Virus record (IMG/VR): IMGVR_UViG_3300021961_006819
Location: 1 to 61,300 of that record
Reading direction: 5' to 3' (one strand)
DNA length: 61,300 nt
Source of the DNA: a virus
The translations under genes and the position numbers were made by a program. This document shows, piece after piece, positions 17,174-25,863 of this stretch; position 1 is the first letter of the stretch; each line of letters begins with the position of its first letter. The notes below the pieces were generated by a model. The model had not been told where the DNA came from. It saw only the letters and a program-made list of their open reading frames with translations, and made no database searches.

Positions 17174-17964
17174 AACAAAAAACAATAGAGTTACAAAAAG
17201 AACTACAATCATTACAATATATGGATGAGAGATTATCCGTATTGAAAAATCAATATGATGGTGAAACCGCATATATTATTGCGGCCGGACCATCCCTAAA
17301 CAATTATTCAATTAATCAATTGAAAAAAGTATTGGGAGATAAGTTGGTATTTTGTATTAAACAACCATACCATAATCTAAAAGATATTACTGACTTTTTG
17401 TTTCTTAATTTTACAAATCTATCACCATATCAGTTTCAATCCGATACGATTGTATCTTGGGCTTATTGGTTTCAACAACATCCTCAAGTTATTGCCGACC
17501 AAAAGTGGAAGGCTGATTTGTTGTTCCCCATCTTCAGAAATGAAAATATTGATAACAAGATAAGTCAATCTATTGCGTATAGAAACGACTTTGAAAATAT
17601 TTCATTCGAAAAGAGTATCGAGCGACCTTGGGGGCCAGGTCTAATGTATGAACTTGCTATTCCAATGGCTCTACATTTAGGATGTAAAAAGATTGTTACT
17701 ATTGGGTGGGATATTGGAGATATTAATATGTGGTCAAATCCAAGTGATGAAAATGAAAGACACTTTGTTGAACACTTTTATTCTCCCGAAACACCAATGT
17801 ATGATAAATTCAAAATGGATGCCGAAGAGGTTATGTTGATTACCAAATCCGTAACCGATTTAAGTAATTATCTAAAATCTATGGGTGTTGAGTTCCAAAT
17901 CATATCAGACCGAAATCCGGCCGATAGTTCTATCCAAAGAATTGAATTAGAAGACATAAAATGA
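17170..17964 (+). CDS. DUF115/GT29-like transferase, probable CMP-sugar user
   Basis: A 264-residue protein with AYIIAAGPSLNNYSINQLKK near residue 33 and GPGLMYELAIPMALHLGCKKIVTIGWD near 155. The GPSL motif and the later GxD strand occur in DUF115 (motility accessory factor) and GT29 sialyltransferase-like enzymes that transfer nonulosonic or Kdo-type sugars from CMP. It overlaps the CMP-Kdo-synthetase-like gene by 4 bases, which supports a CMP-sugar donor. The acceptor is unknown. Confidence 0.6.
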   Translation: MKQKTIELQKELQSLQYMDERLSVLKNQYDGETAYIIAAGPSLNNYSINQLKKVLGDKLVFCIKQPYHNLKDITDFLFLNFTNLSPYQFQSDTIVSWAYWFQQHPQVIADQKWKADLLFPIFRNENIDNKISQSIAYRNDFENISFEKSIERPWGPGLMYELAIPMALHLGCKKIVTIGWDIGDINMWSNPSDENERHFVEHFYSPETPMYDKFKMDAEEVMLITKSVTDLSNYLKSMGVEFQIISDRNPADSSIQRIELEDIK

Positions 17965-18347
17965 ACATAGAAGAATATAATATCCTACAAAAGAATGAAA
18001 ACGCCAATCAGATTGCGATAGATTTTGATGGAGTAATCCATAAGAATTCTTTAGGATTTCACGATGGTAGTGTTTATGATGAACCTATTGAGGGTTCGTT
18101 GGAAGCAATTCGCAAATTATATGATATGGGTTACTCCATAGTTATATTCACCGCCAAAGCAAAGTCAGATAGACCTCTTGTAAATGGTAAAACTGGTGAA
18201 GAGTTGATTTGGGAGTGGCTGGAAAAATATAATGTTTCTCAATACATCAAGTCGATAACATCGGAGAAGCCAAGAGCCAAGTATTACATCGATGATAATG
18301 CTGTAAGGTTTACTAATTGGGTTGATGTTTTAGGTTTGGTAATGTAA
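17961..18347 (+). CDS. HAD-family phosphatase
   Basis: A 128-residue HAD protein: IAIDFDGVIH (nucleophile DxD), VIFTAKAKSD (motif II Thr), and YYIDDNAVRF (acidic motif). No cap domain. Small HAD enzymes dephosphorylate sugar phosphates; in Kdo synthesis KdsC does this step. Coming directly after the aldolase/CMP-transferase and the GPSL transferase, it may complete the keto-sugar pathway. The link is contextual. Confidence 0.75.
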   Translation: MNIEEYNILQKNENANQIAIDFDGVIHKNSLGFHDGSVYDEPIEGSLEAIRKLYDMGYSIVIFTAKAKSDRPLVNGKTGEELIWEWLEKYNVSQYIKSITSEKPRAKYYIDDNAVRFTNWVDVLGLVM

Positions 18348-18366
18348 AAAATATTTTGTATATTTG
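18335..18366 (+). promoter_or_regulatory. Bacteroidota-type promoter inside gene end
   Basis: TTTG 18335-18338, a 20-base spacer, TATATTTG 18359-18366. The -33 element lies in the last codons of the HAD gene. It drives the aminotransferase at 18382 and the rest of the glycan block. Confidence 0.85.
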
Positions 18367-18381
18367 TAAAAATAAATTGTT

Positions 18382-19566
18382 ATGAAAGAGCAAATACCTT
18401 TATTTAAAGTGTTTATGAGTCCCACCGCTAAAGATGAGGTGGCTAAAGTTCTTGATAGTGGATTCATAGGTCAAGGTGCTGTTGTAGAAAAATTCGAAAA
18501 GAACCTGTCCGATTTCCTTGAGAACGATAGAGTATTGACTCTCAATTCGGGTACATCAGGTCTTCATCTAGCCTTACATCTTTTGAAAGCTCCAAAGAAA
18601 TCAACTCAAGTATTTCACGGAGTCGCTTCAATTGATTCATATTGGCCCGGTCTTGAAGATGGTGATGAAGTTTTGGCTACATCGCTGACTTGTACGGCTT
18701 CCAATTTTCCAATTCTGGCTAATAATCTAAAGATTAAGTGGGTAGATATCAATCCTACAACATTAAACATTGATTTGGATGACTTGGAAAGAAAGTTAAG
18801 TCCAAAGACAAAAGTTATTATGTTGGTACATTGGGGTGGATATCCGAATGATTTGAATCGTATTCAACAAATTCAAGAAAAAGCCAAACGGATGTATGGT
18901 TTTAAACCTGCTGTTATTGAAGATGGTGCTCACTCATTTGGTACAAGATATATGGGTAAACCACTTGGAAACCACGGAAATATTGTAATGCACTCGTTGC
19001 AGGCAATTAAACATATCACTTCAGTTGATGGTGGTATTTTGATACTACCTCACCAAGAACTTTATAGTAGAGGTAAGTTGATTCGTTGGTATGGTATTGA
19101 CCGAGATTCTAATCGTAAGGATTTCCGATGTGAAGCTGATATTCCGGAATGGGGATTTAAATTCCATATGAATGATGTGAATGCGGCTGTGGGTATAGAG
19201 AACTTGAAACACGCCAAGAATATTATTACGACTCACCAGGACAACGCCAAGTTCTACGACCAAAATCTTCAAAATATTAGTGGTCTTGAAACCTTGAAAC
19301 GAGAGGTTGGCCACGAATCTGCGTTTTGGATTTATTCAATGTTGGTAGATGACCGAGATGGATTTATGAAATGGATGAAAGAATGTAACATCATCGTTTC
19401 TCAAGTACACGAACGAAACGATAAACATTCTTGTGTTAGGGAGTACACATCAGCCCTTCCACAACTTGATAGAACCATTGGTAAGGTAGTTTCAATTCCA
19501 GTTGGTTGGTGGGTTAACGCTGAACAGCGTGAATATATTGTAGATTGTATCAAAAAAGGTTGGTAA
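18382..19566 (+). CDS. DegT/DnrJ/EryC1-type sugar aminotransferase
   Basis: A 394-residue PLP enzyme: GFIGQGAVVEKFEKNL, then LTLNSGTSGLHLALHLL, IEDGAHSFGTRYMGKPLG (Asp holding the pyridine N) and HSLQAIKHITSVDGG with the PLP-binding Lys. These enzymes transfer an amino group to a nucleotide-linked keto sugar. Residues 75-95 carry an insertion (STQVFHGVASIDSYW) relative to usual members. It has its own promoter at 18335. Probable role: an amino sugar for the phage-encoded glycan. Confidence 0.92.
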   Translation: MKEQIPLFKVFMSPTAKDEVAKVLDSGFIGQGAVVEKFEKNLSDFLENDRVLTLNSGTSGLHLALHLLKAPKKSTQVFHGVASIDSYWPGLEDGDEVLATSLTCTASNFPILANNLKIKWVDINPTTLNIDLDDLERKLSPKTKVIMLVHWGGYPNDLNRIQQIQEKAKRMYGFKPAVIEDGAHSFGTRYMGKPLGNHGNIVMHSLQAIKHITSVDGGILILPHQELYSRGKLIRWYGIDRDSNRKDFRCEADIPEWGFKFHMNDVNAAVGIENLKHAKNIITTHQDNAKFYDQNLQNISGLETLKREVGHESAFWIYSMLVDDRDGFMKWMKECNIIVSQVHERNDKHSCVREYTSALPQLDRTIGKVVSIPVGWWVNAEQREYIVDCIKKGW

Positions 19567-20156
19567 TGTATATTGAACCGAGTATTGAGTCATCCTATCA
19601 TTTTAACAATAAGGGAGCTCATCCAAGTCAAAATGTAAACCTCTATTTTCAACCCAATATTGGTGTTGAAATCTATAACATCGTTATGGAAAAAAAACCA
19701 AAGGTGGTTGTTGAATTTGGAGTTTTGAATGGATTTTCAACAGTATGTATCGCACAAGCTCTTCGTGACCTTGGTGGTGGTAAATTATACTCTTACGATT
19801 TGTGGGAAAAATATCCATATAAGAGAGGTAATAAAGAAATAGTTGCTTCTAATTTAGAATACTACAACTTAACTAAATATGTTGAATTGTGTGATGGTGA
19901 CTTTATGGAATGGTGTAATCAAAGACACGAATGTGATTTACTTCATCTTGATGTAAATAATGATGGTAACATTATTGAGATGGTAAATGAGAAAATAGAT
20001 TGGTGTGATATCATTTTCGAAGGTGGCTCAGTAGAACGAGATAATTGTTGGTGGATGAGAGAATTTAATAGACGCCCAATTAACGAAGTAAAAGAATTAA
20101 CTAACTACAAAGTTTTGGTGGAGGATTTCCCATCAATATCAATTATAGAAAGATAA
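19566..20156 (+). CDS. SAM-dependent methyltransferase
   Basis: Start ATG 19566 overlaps the aminotransferase stop (TAATG) and gives MYIEPSIESSYHFNNKG, 196 residues; the upstream in-frame ATG at 19545 is inside the previous gene. KVVVEFGVLNGFSTVCIAQAL is SAM motif I, YSYDLW the acidic end of beta 2, and DLLHLDVNNDG motif IV, as in class I methyltransferases acting on sugars (Methyltransf_24 type). Likely adds a methyl group to a sugar of the glycan. Confidence 0.75.
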   Translation: MYIEPSIESSYHFNNKGAHPSQNVNLYFQPNIGVEIYNIVMEKKPKVVVEFGVLNGFSTVCIAQALRDLGGGKLYSYDLWEKYPYKRGNKEIVASNLEYYNLTKYVELCDGDFMEWCNQRHECDLLHLDVNNDGNIIEMVNEKIDWCDIIFEGGSVERDNCWWMREFNRRPINEVKELTNYKVLVEDFPSISIIER

Positions 20157-20157
20157 T

Positions 20158-21057
20158 ATGCCTCATTTTTTTAGAATGTATGGTGAGTCGGTTCAAGACC
20201 TTGGGGAAGTTCCTCGTTTAGGTTGGTCTTCCGATGACGCATATATGATTGATGATGAATACCTTCAACGAGGTAGATTTCTGATAATGAGGATGTGTAA
20301 TGGTTTTGGGGATTGGGGTATCATTTCATCGATGCCAAGATTGTTAAAGCAGAAATATCCACATTCTAAAATATATGTTCCAAGTGAAACATTCATAAAA
20401 AAGATATTTGGAGATTCATCTGCTTGGAAACATTGGCCTCAAGCTGAATTAAATTCTTATCGGACATTTGTAAACAACCCATATATAGATGGATTTGTAG
20501 ATTCGTTTGATGATGAGGTCTACCACGACCATTACAGAATATATGACAGGATGAATGTAAATATCCCTTTGGTAAAACAAATGTTGAAATTTTGGGGATT
20601 GTCTGAAGATGAAATGATTGATTATGAACCAGAACTATATTTTAGTGATGATGAAAAAGAACAAGGTGATGCTCTAATCAGAGAATACTTTGGAGAATCT
20701 AACTTTGGTGGATTCATAGCAACAAGTAGTCAGCTTGGGGCTGGTCGTTTCTTTGATGAACATAGAAATAATCTAATCATTAATGAGTTAAAAAAACACG
20801 ACTTAAAATATGTGTACTATGGTGGTGTTGATATAAAAGACACTCCGTTCGGTGAGTATGTTAATGTGGGTTTGGATTTTGCTAAAGTCCCAACTTCATT
20901 GAGAGTTCAATTATACATCCGTTCAAAGGCAAAAGTGAACATTGGGTATCAAAGTTCTATTCACGAATTGATTTGTAGATACTCGCCGATTGTATGTACT
21001 GAAATGGATGGTGGCCCGAGAGAAAATTACTTTGATAAAATAACTTACTTGAAATGA
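20158..21057 (+). CDS. Heptosyltransferase-like (GT9-type) glycosyltransferase
   Basis: A 299-residue protein with MRMCNGFGDWGIISSMPRL followed by KYPHSKIYVPSETF. This is the pattern of GT9 enzymes (GxGD, two hydrophobic turns, R-x-LK-x-x-YP). The C-terminal part SKAKVNIGYQSSIHELICRYSPIV corresponds to the donor-binding half. GT9 enzymes build LPS cores. One base separates it from the previous gene, and ATGA links it to the next. Confidence 0.65.
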   Translation: MPHFFRMYGESVQDLGEVPRLGWSSDDAYMIDDEYLQRGRFLIMRMCNGFGDWGIISSMPRLLKQKYPHSKIYVPSETFIKKIFGDSSAWKHWPQAELNSYRTFVNNPYIDGFVDSFDDEVYHDHYRIYDRMNVNIPLVKQMLKFWGLSEDEMIDYEPELYFSDDEKEQGDALIREYFGESNFGGFIATSSQLGAGRFFDEHRNNLIINELKKHDLKYVYYGGVDIKDTPFGEYVNVGLDFAKVPTSLRVQLYIRSKAKVNIGYQSSIHELICRYSPIVCTEMDGGPRENYFDKITYLK

Positions 21058-22106
21058 AATTAAACTACAAATATATCATAGGAACACATACTATGTTCTA
21101 TGAGATTGAGATTCTATCAGAATTTGTTGACTCTCTGATTCAATGCGCAACCGAGGTTGATAATCGTGAAAACATAACATATGATTTTACATTCAATATC
21201 AGCGAATATCTTGAAGCCGTAGATACTACACAAATCACAAAAGAAAAACTTGTGTGGATGTTTGAGAAACAAATGGAAAGATTGACCAATGTTGGTGTTA
21301 ATGTTAGATACAACATCTATTCAGATGATTCTAAATTGTATAGTATTGCGGACTATCGTAGGGACTTTAATTATCATAATTGTTCAGACCACGATTATTT
21401 GATTTGGGGTGAAACTGATTCACTATTTCCCAAACAATTATTTGAGGGTTTGGAAACAATTAAAAATTATGCCGTAAGTCAAAACATTCATAGATACACG
21501 GTTTGGTTTGCTGAACGAAAGATGTGGGATGACTCTTGGAAACCATTAGAACATATTGATTTTGAAAATGAGAAGTATATTTCCATCAAAGATTTTGCTA
21601 CCGAAGAGGAGTATAAGAAGAAGATTTTAGAATCACCACATAGCATTCGATATGTAATGAATCTTGATGAGATGAATGAAATCAATAACAAGTACGCCGA
21701 TTTTAACATTCAAGTATTACAATATCCAAAGTTTAACGGATGTGGTCTTGTTATGAGTTCCGACTTTGTAAAAGCTGGTGTAAACATACCAAGAGGTATT
21801 TTTGGAGTCGTAGCGGAGGACACCGCTATGATGATATCAGCTCAACAAGTTATGGGTAAGGCATATATTCAGTTTATTGTTAAAAATGTATTGTTAGTCC
21901 ACAATAGAGAACACACTCGTAAGCGAATGTATTGTGTAGATAAGGAAACTCAATCTGAAAGTGGTATGGGTGATTCATATAAACACGGTAAAGGTAACTG
22001 GTTTGATAGAATTCTTGATATGTGTAAACAAAATGTAAATCTATTGGGTTACAGACAAGATAGGTTTTTTACAATAGAAGATTTTGAAAATGAAAATAGA
22101 GCTTGA
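21054..22106 (+). CDS. GT-A-like glycosyltransferase
   Basis: A 350-residue protein. The beginning YKYIIGTHTMFYEIEILSEFVDSL resembles GT2-type starts and DHDYLIWGETDSLFPKQLFEGL contains the ExD metal site. NGCGLVMSSDFVKAGVNIPRGIFGVVAEDTAM has the conserved ED-type acid near the acceptor site. Family is uncertain. It overlaps the next gene by 23 bases. Confidence 0.6.
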   Translation: MKLNYKYIIGTHTMFYEIEILSEFVDSLIQCATEVDNRENITYDFTFNISEYLEAVDTTQITKEKLVWMFEKQMERLTNVGVNVRYNIYSDDSKLYSIADYRRDFNYHNCSDHDYLIWGETDSLFPKQLFEGLETIKNYAVSQNIHRYTVWFAERKMWDDSWKPLEHIDFENEKYISIKDFATEEEYKKKILESPHSIRYVMNLDEMNEINNKYADFNIQVLQYPKFNGCGLVMSSDFVKAGVNIPRGIFGVVAEDTAMMISAQQVMGKAYIQFIVKNVLLVHNREHTRKRMYCVDKETQSESGMGDSYKHGKGNWFDRILDMCKQNVNLLGYRQDRFFTIEDFENENRA

Positions 22107-22860
22107 TTATTTTATTGAAGAACCCAATAGAGTAGACCCCAGCGTAATCCCAAGTATTGATGTTTCATATGAGGATGTGAAATCCATCTACAATCAGTCA
22201 AACATCAGTAGAAAGTATAACGACTATTTGAAGGGCAAGTCGGTAATTCTTGTCGGACCTGCATCATACCTTGAAGGTAAAAGTCGTGGTGATGAATTTG
22301 ACTCATTTGATGTTGTTGTTAGATTGAATCGTTCGTATCCGGTCAACAACACAATTGACTATGGAAAAAAATGTGACATCCGATATCATAATATGAGCCA
22401 AAACGCAGCACAAGGTGGTCCGTTTCTCCGTGAACAAATGGAATCTGATGGTGTTATGTTTATATCATCACCATTTCCAAAACACCTATCATATTTTCAT
22501 AATGATATAAAAGTATGTGAATCTCATATGAAAGGTAGTCAGGTTCAGTTTCATCAATGGGCCGACCTCGAACAATTCTTAACACTACATATGATTCTAC
22601 AAACAAGGCCAAATATTGGAGTATGTGCTATTCTTGACTTGTTAAATTACGATATAAAACAACTACATATTAGTGGAATTACCTTTTTTGAAGATGGATA
22701 TTCTTCGGAGTACAAAGATAGGGATGATGACCTCGTTCCAGCATATCATCAGAACAGAGTTATAAATCACGCCCAAAAACCACAAAAAGAATTGATAAAA
22801 TTAATTTCAGAAAATGATAGTAGAATTACTATGGATAAAGAAGTAAAGGAGTCGTTATGA
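22084..22860 (+). CDS. GT29 sialyltransferase-like enzyme
   Basis: A 258-residue protein. The L-motif-like part is SVILVGPASYLEGKSRGDEFDSFDVVVRLNRSYP with YGKKCDIRY. The S-motif-like part is RPNIGVCAILDLLNYDIKQLHISGITFFEDG. This order (VGNSPSL, F-D-x-V-V-R-x-N, T-G, GFDFF) is typical of family 29, which uses CMP-sialic acid or CMP-Kdo-like donors. A phage-encoded CMP-sugar synthetase lies upstream at 15485, giving a donor source. Translation starts inside the previous gene. Confidence 0.75.
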   Translation: MKMKIELDYFIEEPNRVDPSVIPSIDVSYEDVKSIYNQSNISRKYNDYLKGKSVILVGPASYLEGKSRGDEFDSFDVVVRLNRSYPVNNTIDYGKKCDIRYHNMSQNAAQGGPFLREQMESDGVMFISSPFPKHLSYFHNDIKVCESHMKGSQVQFHQWADLEQFLTLHMILQTRPNIGVCAILDLLNYDIKQLHISGITFFEDGYSSEYKDRDDDLVPAYHQNRVINHAQKPQKELIKLISENDSRITMDKEVKESL

Positions 22861-23813
22861 AAATAGCATTTTTTAGTGAGATGGGATTTGTTGGTAAAAT
22901 ACCAAGAACCCATAGAAATATGAGAGTTGAATTTGCTCAGATGTGTGCTCTAAACGCAGACCATTATCCGATGTTACAAATTCAACAAGTAAAAGAAGAA
23001 TATGATTTTGCTATTTTGTTGGTAGGTAAATCCACCAATTTTAGAAACCAAATAGCAAATATTGATGTTGTAACCGAAGCGAGAAGATTTGCCAAAAAGG
23101 TTCTATGGATGCAAGAGGGGCCACATTGGGTATTTCAAGATATGCCATTAGAACATCAGTTTTGGCATTATAGTGTTTTAGCCGCAGCCGATGGATTGTT
23201 AAGTGAAAACAAAACTGACATTCCGTACTTTAAAGGTATAATGGGCGATGATAAGTGGGTTGAGGACATTCCAAGTTTGATGATTACTGACCTTGTTAAA
23301 GATGTTGAGTACGCTGAGAAAGAAGAGAAAGTTGTAGTTGGTGGAAATTTTGTAAGATGGTATGGTGGATTTGATTCTTATGTATGTGCTAGAGATTTAA
23401 ATATTCCAATTTGGGCGCCATCTATGGGGCGGAAGATTGAAAATGAAGATTTGATAGAAGATATGAACTACTTTCCATATATGGAATGGGTTGATTGGAT
23501 TAAGACACTATCATCTTTTAAATACGCAATCCATCTTATGCCAACAACCGGCGCCGGAACATTTCCTATGAATTGTGCTTACTTGGGTATTCCGTGTGTT
23601 GCGTATAACGACTTGGATACTCAAGTTAATTTACACCCCGACTTGTCAGTAAATCCAAGTGATGTTCAGAGTGCTAGAAAACTTCTGAACAAATTAAAGA
23701 ATGACCCTATCTTTTATAAAGATATGAGTGATAAATGTAGATACTTATATAAAGAACACCATTCGGAAGAATCGTTTCTATTAGATTTTAGTAAAAAGTT
23801 ACAAACATTATGA
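22857..23813 (+). CDS. GT-B-like glycosyltransferase
   Basis: A 318-residue protein. It starts KIAFFSEMGFVGKIPRTHRNMRVEF (GT4-like). The C-terminal part has HLMPTTGAGTFPMNCAYLGIPCVAYNDLDTQ, similar to the donor-binding loop of GT-B enzymes, though the usual Glu pair is not obvious. It is linked by 4-base overlaps to both neighbours. Donor and acceptor are unknown. Confidence 0.6.
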   Translation: MKIAFFSEMGFVGKIPRTHRNMRVEFAQMCALNADHYPMLQIQQVKEEYDFAILLVGKSTNFRNQIANIDVVTEARRFAKKVLWMQEGPHWVFQDMPLEHQFWHYSVLAAADGLLSENKTDIPYFKGIMGDDKWVEDIPSLMITDLVKDVEYAEKEEKVVVGGNFVRWYGGFDSYVCARDLNIPIWAPSMGRKIENEDLIEDMNYFPYMEWVDWIKTLSSFKYAIHLMPTTGAGTFPMNCAYLGIPCVAYNDLDTQVNLHPDLSVNPSDVQSARKLLNKLKNDPIFYKDMSDKCRYLYKEHHSEESFLLDFSKKLQTL

Positions 23814-24997
23814 TTACAAAAAAAGATATTAGTTTTATACAACCATCACGAAACAACTTGAAATACCTCAAGTGGTCGTATGAGGGTATTAGGAAGAATG
23901 CAGGGCCTGAACCTACCATCTGCGTTGCTGATGATTTCAGTAACGATGGAACTTGGGAGTGGTGTGAAGAGATGATGTCTAAAGACCCAAACTTTAAGGC
24001 ACTTCGTAATGAAGGGCCAGCTAGATTGGGTCACACCATTCTCTATGACCGACTTATCAACGAGTTAGCGACAACATCAATCGTAGGTATTTACCACGCA
24101 GATATGTGGTTGTGTCCTGGTGCTCTTGAATCCGTATTGGAACACATCAAACCATTAACGGTAGTATCACTCACTCGTATTGAGCCCGACCTACACCCAG
24201 CCGGACCGGAGAAGGTGTTGATTCGAAACGCACCCACCGAGCCGGAGCATTTTGATGAGGTTTGGTTCAACGATTTCTTCAACGAGTATCTACCTCAAGT
24301 AAAGGGTAAAACTACCGAAGGTATCTTTGCACCTTGGTTCTTGTTCAAAGAGGATTTCACATCCATCGGAGGACACGACCCATTGTATGCTCCTCAATCC
24401 AAAGAGGACTCTGACATCTTCAACCGATTCTTACTAAACGGATATCAGTTTGTTCAAACTTGGGAAGGTGCCGTATTCCATTTGACTTGTAGAGGTTCAC
24501 GATTCAATCCAACATTAACCACGCCTGGTCAAAACTCTAACGAGTGGGAGGCTCAAAACATTAGGTCTACTCGTAATTTTATCCGTAAGTGGGGGCACTT
24601 TGTAAAACACGATAAGTTGATGAAACCTATCGTTCCTCACAAATATGATATTGAGTTTAAGATTACAAATTGTGGTCCTAAACAACTTGAGGAATTAGAA
24701 CCTTGGTGTGATAGAATGACTATTGATATGAGTAAAATGGACATAGATTGGTATATTACCAAAGAACAATCAAACACCAAGTTTGACTTATCTAAAAAGT
24801 TCAATACGAACGAGAATTCAGACATTATTGTACAATTTGACGCTTTACGACTTACAAATCAGTCATATCAGTTCCTTACAAATTTGTCAGAAATCTTCGA
24901 TTTTAATCAATTTGATGTTGGTGAGTATGAATTTGATATATTTAATATAAAGGTCAACCGAGTAAAACATTACGAAGACAGGTTAGTTAAACTATGA
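23810..24997 (+). CDS. GT2-type glycosyltransferase with extra C-terminal domain
   Basis: A 395-residue protein. The catalytic GT-A domain (about 1-250) has DISFIQPSRNNLKYLKWSYEGI, CVADDFSNDGTWEW, IVGIYHADMWLCPGALE (DxM in place of DxD) and GGHDPLYAPQSKEDSDIFNRFLL. The C-terminal 130 residues are unrelated to the enzyme core and unrecognised. It closes the glycosyltransferase block. Confidence 0.8.
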   Translation: MITKKDISFIQPSRNNLKYLKWSYEGIRKNAGPEPTICVADDFSNDGTWEWCEEMMSKDPNFKALRNEGPARLGHTILYDRLINELATTSIVGIYHADMWLCPGALESVLEHIKPLTVVSLTRIEPDLHPAGPEKVLIRNAPTEPEHFDEVWFNDFFNEYLPQVKGKTTEGIFAPWFLFKEDFTSIGGHDPLYAPQSKEDSDIFNRFLLNGYQFVQTWEGAVFHLTCRGSRFNPTLTTPGQNSNEWEAQNIRSTRNFIRKWGHFVKHDKLMKPIVPHKYDIEFKITNCGPKQLEELEPWCDRMTIDMSKMDIDWYITKEQSNTKFDLSKKFNTNENSDIIVQFDALRLTNQSYQFLTNLSEIFDFNQFDVGEYEFDIFNIKVNRVKHYEDRLVKL

Positions 24998-25239
24998 GAT
25001 ATTTCATATTACTACCAGGGGATACGGAAGAAGATGTTGATTTCTCAACCAACATATTAGGAGAAGTATCCTTCAAGAATTTCTGGGCCGATAGAGGTTT
25101 TGAGATTCTTGTTCGATTGGTAGAAAAATATCCTGACACCTTGACCGAGGTGACAATTAAAGATGAAAAAAATAAATCTTATTCCGTAGAAGAATTCTTG
25201 GAGTCCATTAAAAATTTAAAGGTAATTCGCAATGGCTAA
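24994..25239 (+). CDS. Small conserved phage protein
   Basis: An 81-residue acidic protein, MRYFILLPGDTEEDVDFSTNILGEVSFKNFWADRG at the start, with no membrane segment or known motif. It resembles conserved hypotheticals of marine T4-like phages as I remember them (LGEVSFK-x-F...RG). An ATGA overlap with the preceding gene and an 8-base overlap with the next suggest a continuous operon. Confidence 0.7.
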   Translation: MRYFILLPGDTEEDVDFSTNILGEVSFKNFWADRGFEILVRLVEKYPDTLTEVTIKDEKNKSYSVEEFLESIKNLKVIRNG

Positions 25240-25414
25240 AATTAATATTAATAGTATCGATTGGGAAGAGGAATCAGCTGGTTATGAAAAATTTACAAAA
25301 TCAAATAGGAAAAAAACTCCTAATGAAGAGGACATTCTCCAATCACAAGGGAAGCTTGGTAGAGGGAGAAAAGGTGACTCTTTTATTAGTCAACGAACAA
25401 AAGCAAGAAGGTAA
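25232..25414 (+). CDS. Small hypothetical protein, possibly frameshifted
   Basis: A 60-residue protein beginning MAKININSIDWEEES and ending in a basic GKLGRGRKGDS...KARR tail. From about 25323 a second frame (+1) also looks coding and runs to 25475. Either two short genes overlap, or the true product changes frame near 25350. See the finding for this region. Confidence 0.45.
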   Translation: MAKININSIDWEEESAGYEKFTKSNRKKTPNEEDILQSQGKLGRGRKGDSFISQRTKARR

Positions 25415-25475
25415 AGTTGAAGACCCCTTTGGTATAGAGTGGGTAATTCCTTTAGAATTTCTCCATACTTATTAG
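25323..25475 (+). CDS. Small overlapping ORF (EDPFGIEWVIP)
   Basis: A 50-residue frame from ATG 25323. The end GEKVTLLLVNEQKQEGKVEDPFGIEWVIPLEFL reads like a small beta-barrel protein more convincingly than the overlapping frame does after 25350. It has no obvious ribosome-binding site of its own. It could be the C-terminal part of the 25232 gene reached by frameshift. Confidence 0.4.
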   Translation: MKRTFSNHKGSLVEGEKVTLLLVNEQKQEGKVEDPFGIEWVIPLEFLHTY

Positions 25476-25488
25476 TAAGGAGATTTAT

Positions 25489-25794
25489 ATGCCCGCAAAG
25501 TCAAAAGCACAACAAAGGTTTATGGGGTTGGTTTACGCTCTCAAAAAGGGGGGTGTAAAACCATCTGATGTTTCTCAAGATGTGAGAGATACTGCTAAAT
25601 CTATGACTACAAAACAGGCAAAAGATTTCGCAGGAACTAAACACGAAAATCTTCCTAACAAGTTAGAACAAGCTATGGAACGACTCATCAAATCAGTTGA
25701 TGAGAAATGGTCTGAAAAGTATAAAAAGTCGATTGATTGTAACAACCCAAAGGGATTCAGTCAAAAAGCTCATTGTGCTGGCCGTAAAAAATAA
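25489..25794 (+). CDS. DUF3008-like virion-associated small protein
   Basis: A 101-residue basic protein. The N-terminus MPAKSKAQQRFMGLVYALKKGG and the SMTTKQAKDFAGTKHENLP segment match DUF3008-type proteins. The tail KKSIDCNNPKGFSQKAHCAGRKK is a Cys/His motif I know from many marine myovirus structural-region proteins. AAGGAG-type Shine-Dalgarno (25478) precedes the ATG. Probably virion-associated; exact role unknown. Confidence 0.7.
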   Translation: MPAKSKAQQRFMGLVYALKKGGVKPSDVSQDVRDTAKSMTTKQAKDFAGTKHENLPNKLEQAMERLIKSVDEKWSEKYKKSIDCNNPKGFSQKAHCAGRKK

Positions 25795-25806
25795 AACAAT
25801 TTGATG

Positions 25807-25825
25807 GTGAGGGTACATCCCTCAC
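25807..25825 (+). terminator. Hairpin terminator
   Basis: GTGAGGG (25807-25813) pairs with CCCTCAC (25819-25825) around TACAT, followed by a T/A-rich stretch. It ends the glycan/small-gene transcript ahead of the lysis genes. Confidence 0.65.
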
Positions 25826-25845
25826 TATTTATTTATAAATGTGTC

Positions 25846-25853
25846 TATAAATA
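25846..25853 (+). promoter_or_regulatory. T4-late-like TATAAATA box
   Basis: An exact TATAAATA octamer between the terminator hairpin and the endolysin start. This is the T4 late promoter -10 element. The spacing to the ATG (25864) would leave a very short leader containing AGGAG. Related strings TATTTATA/CTATTTAT occur before genes at 38912 and 39322. A coincidence in AT-rich DNA is possible. Confidence 0.35.
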
Positions 25854-25863
25854 GGAGTTTAAA

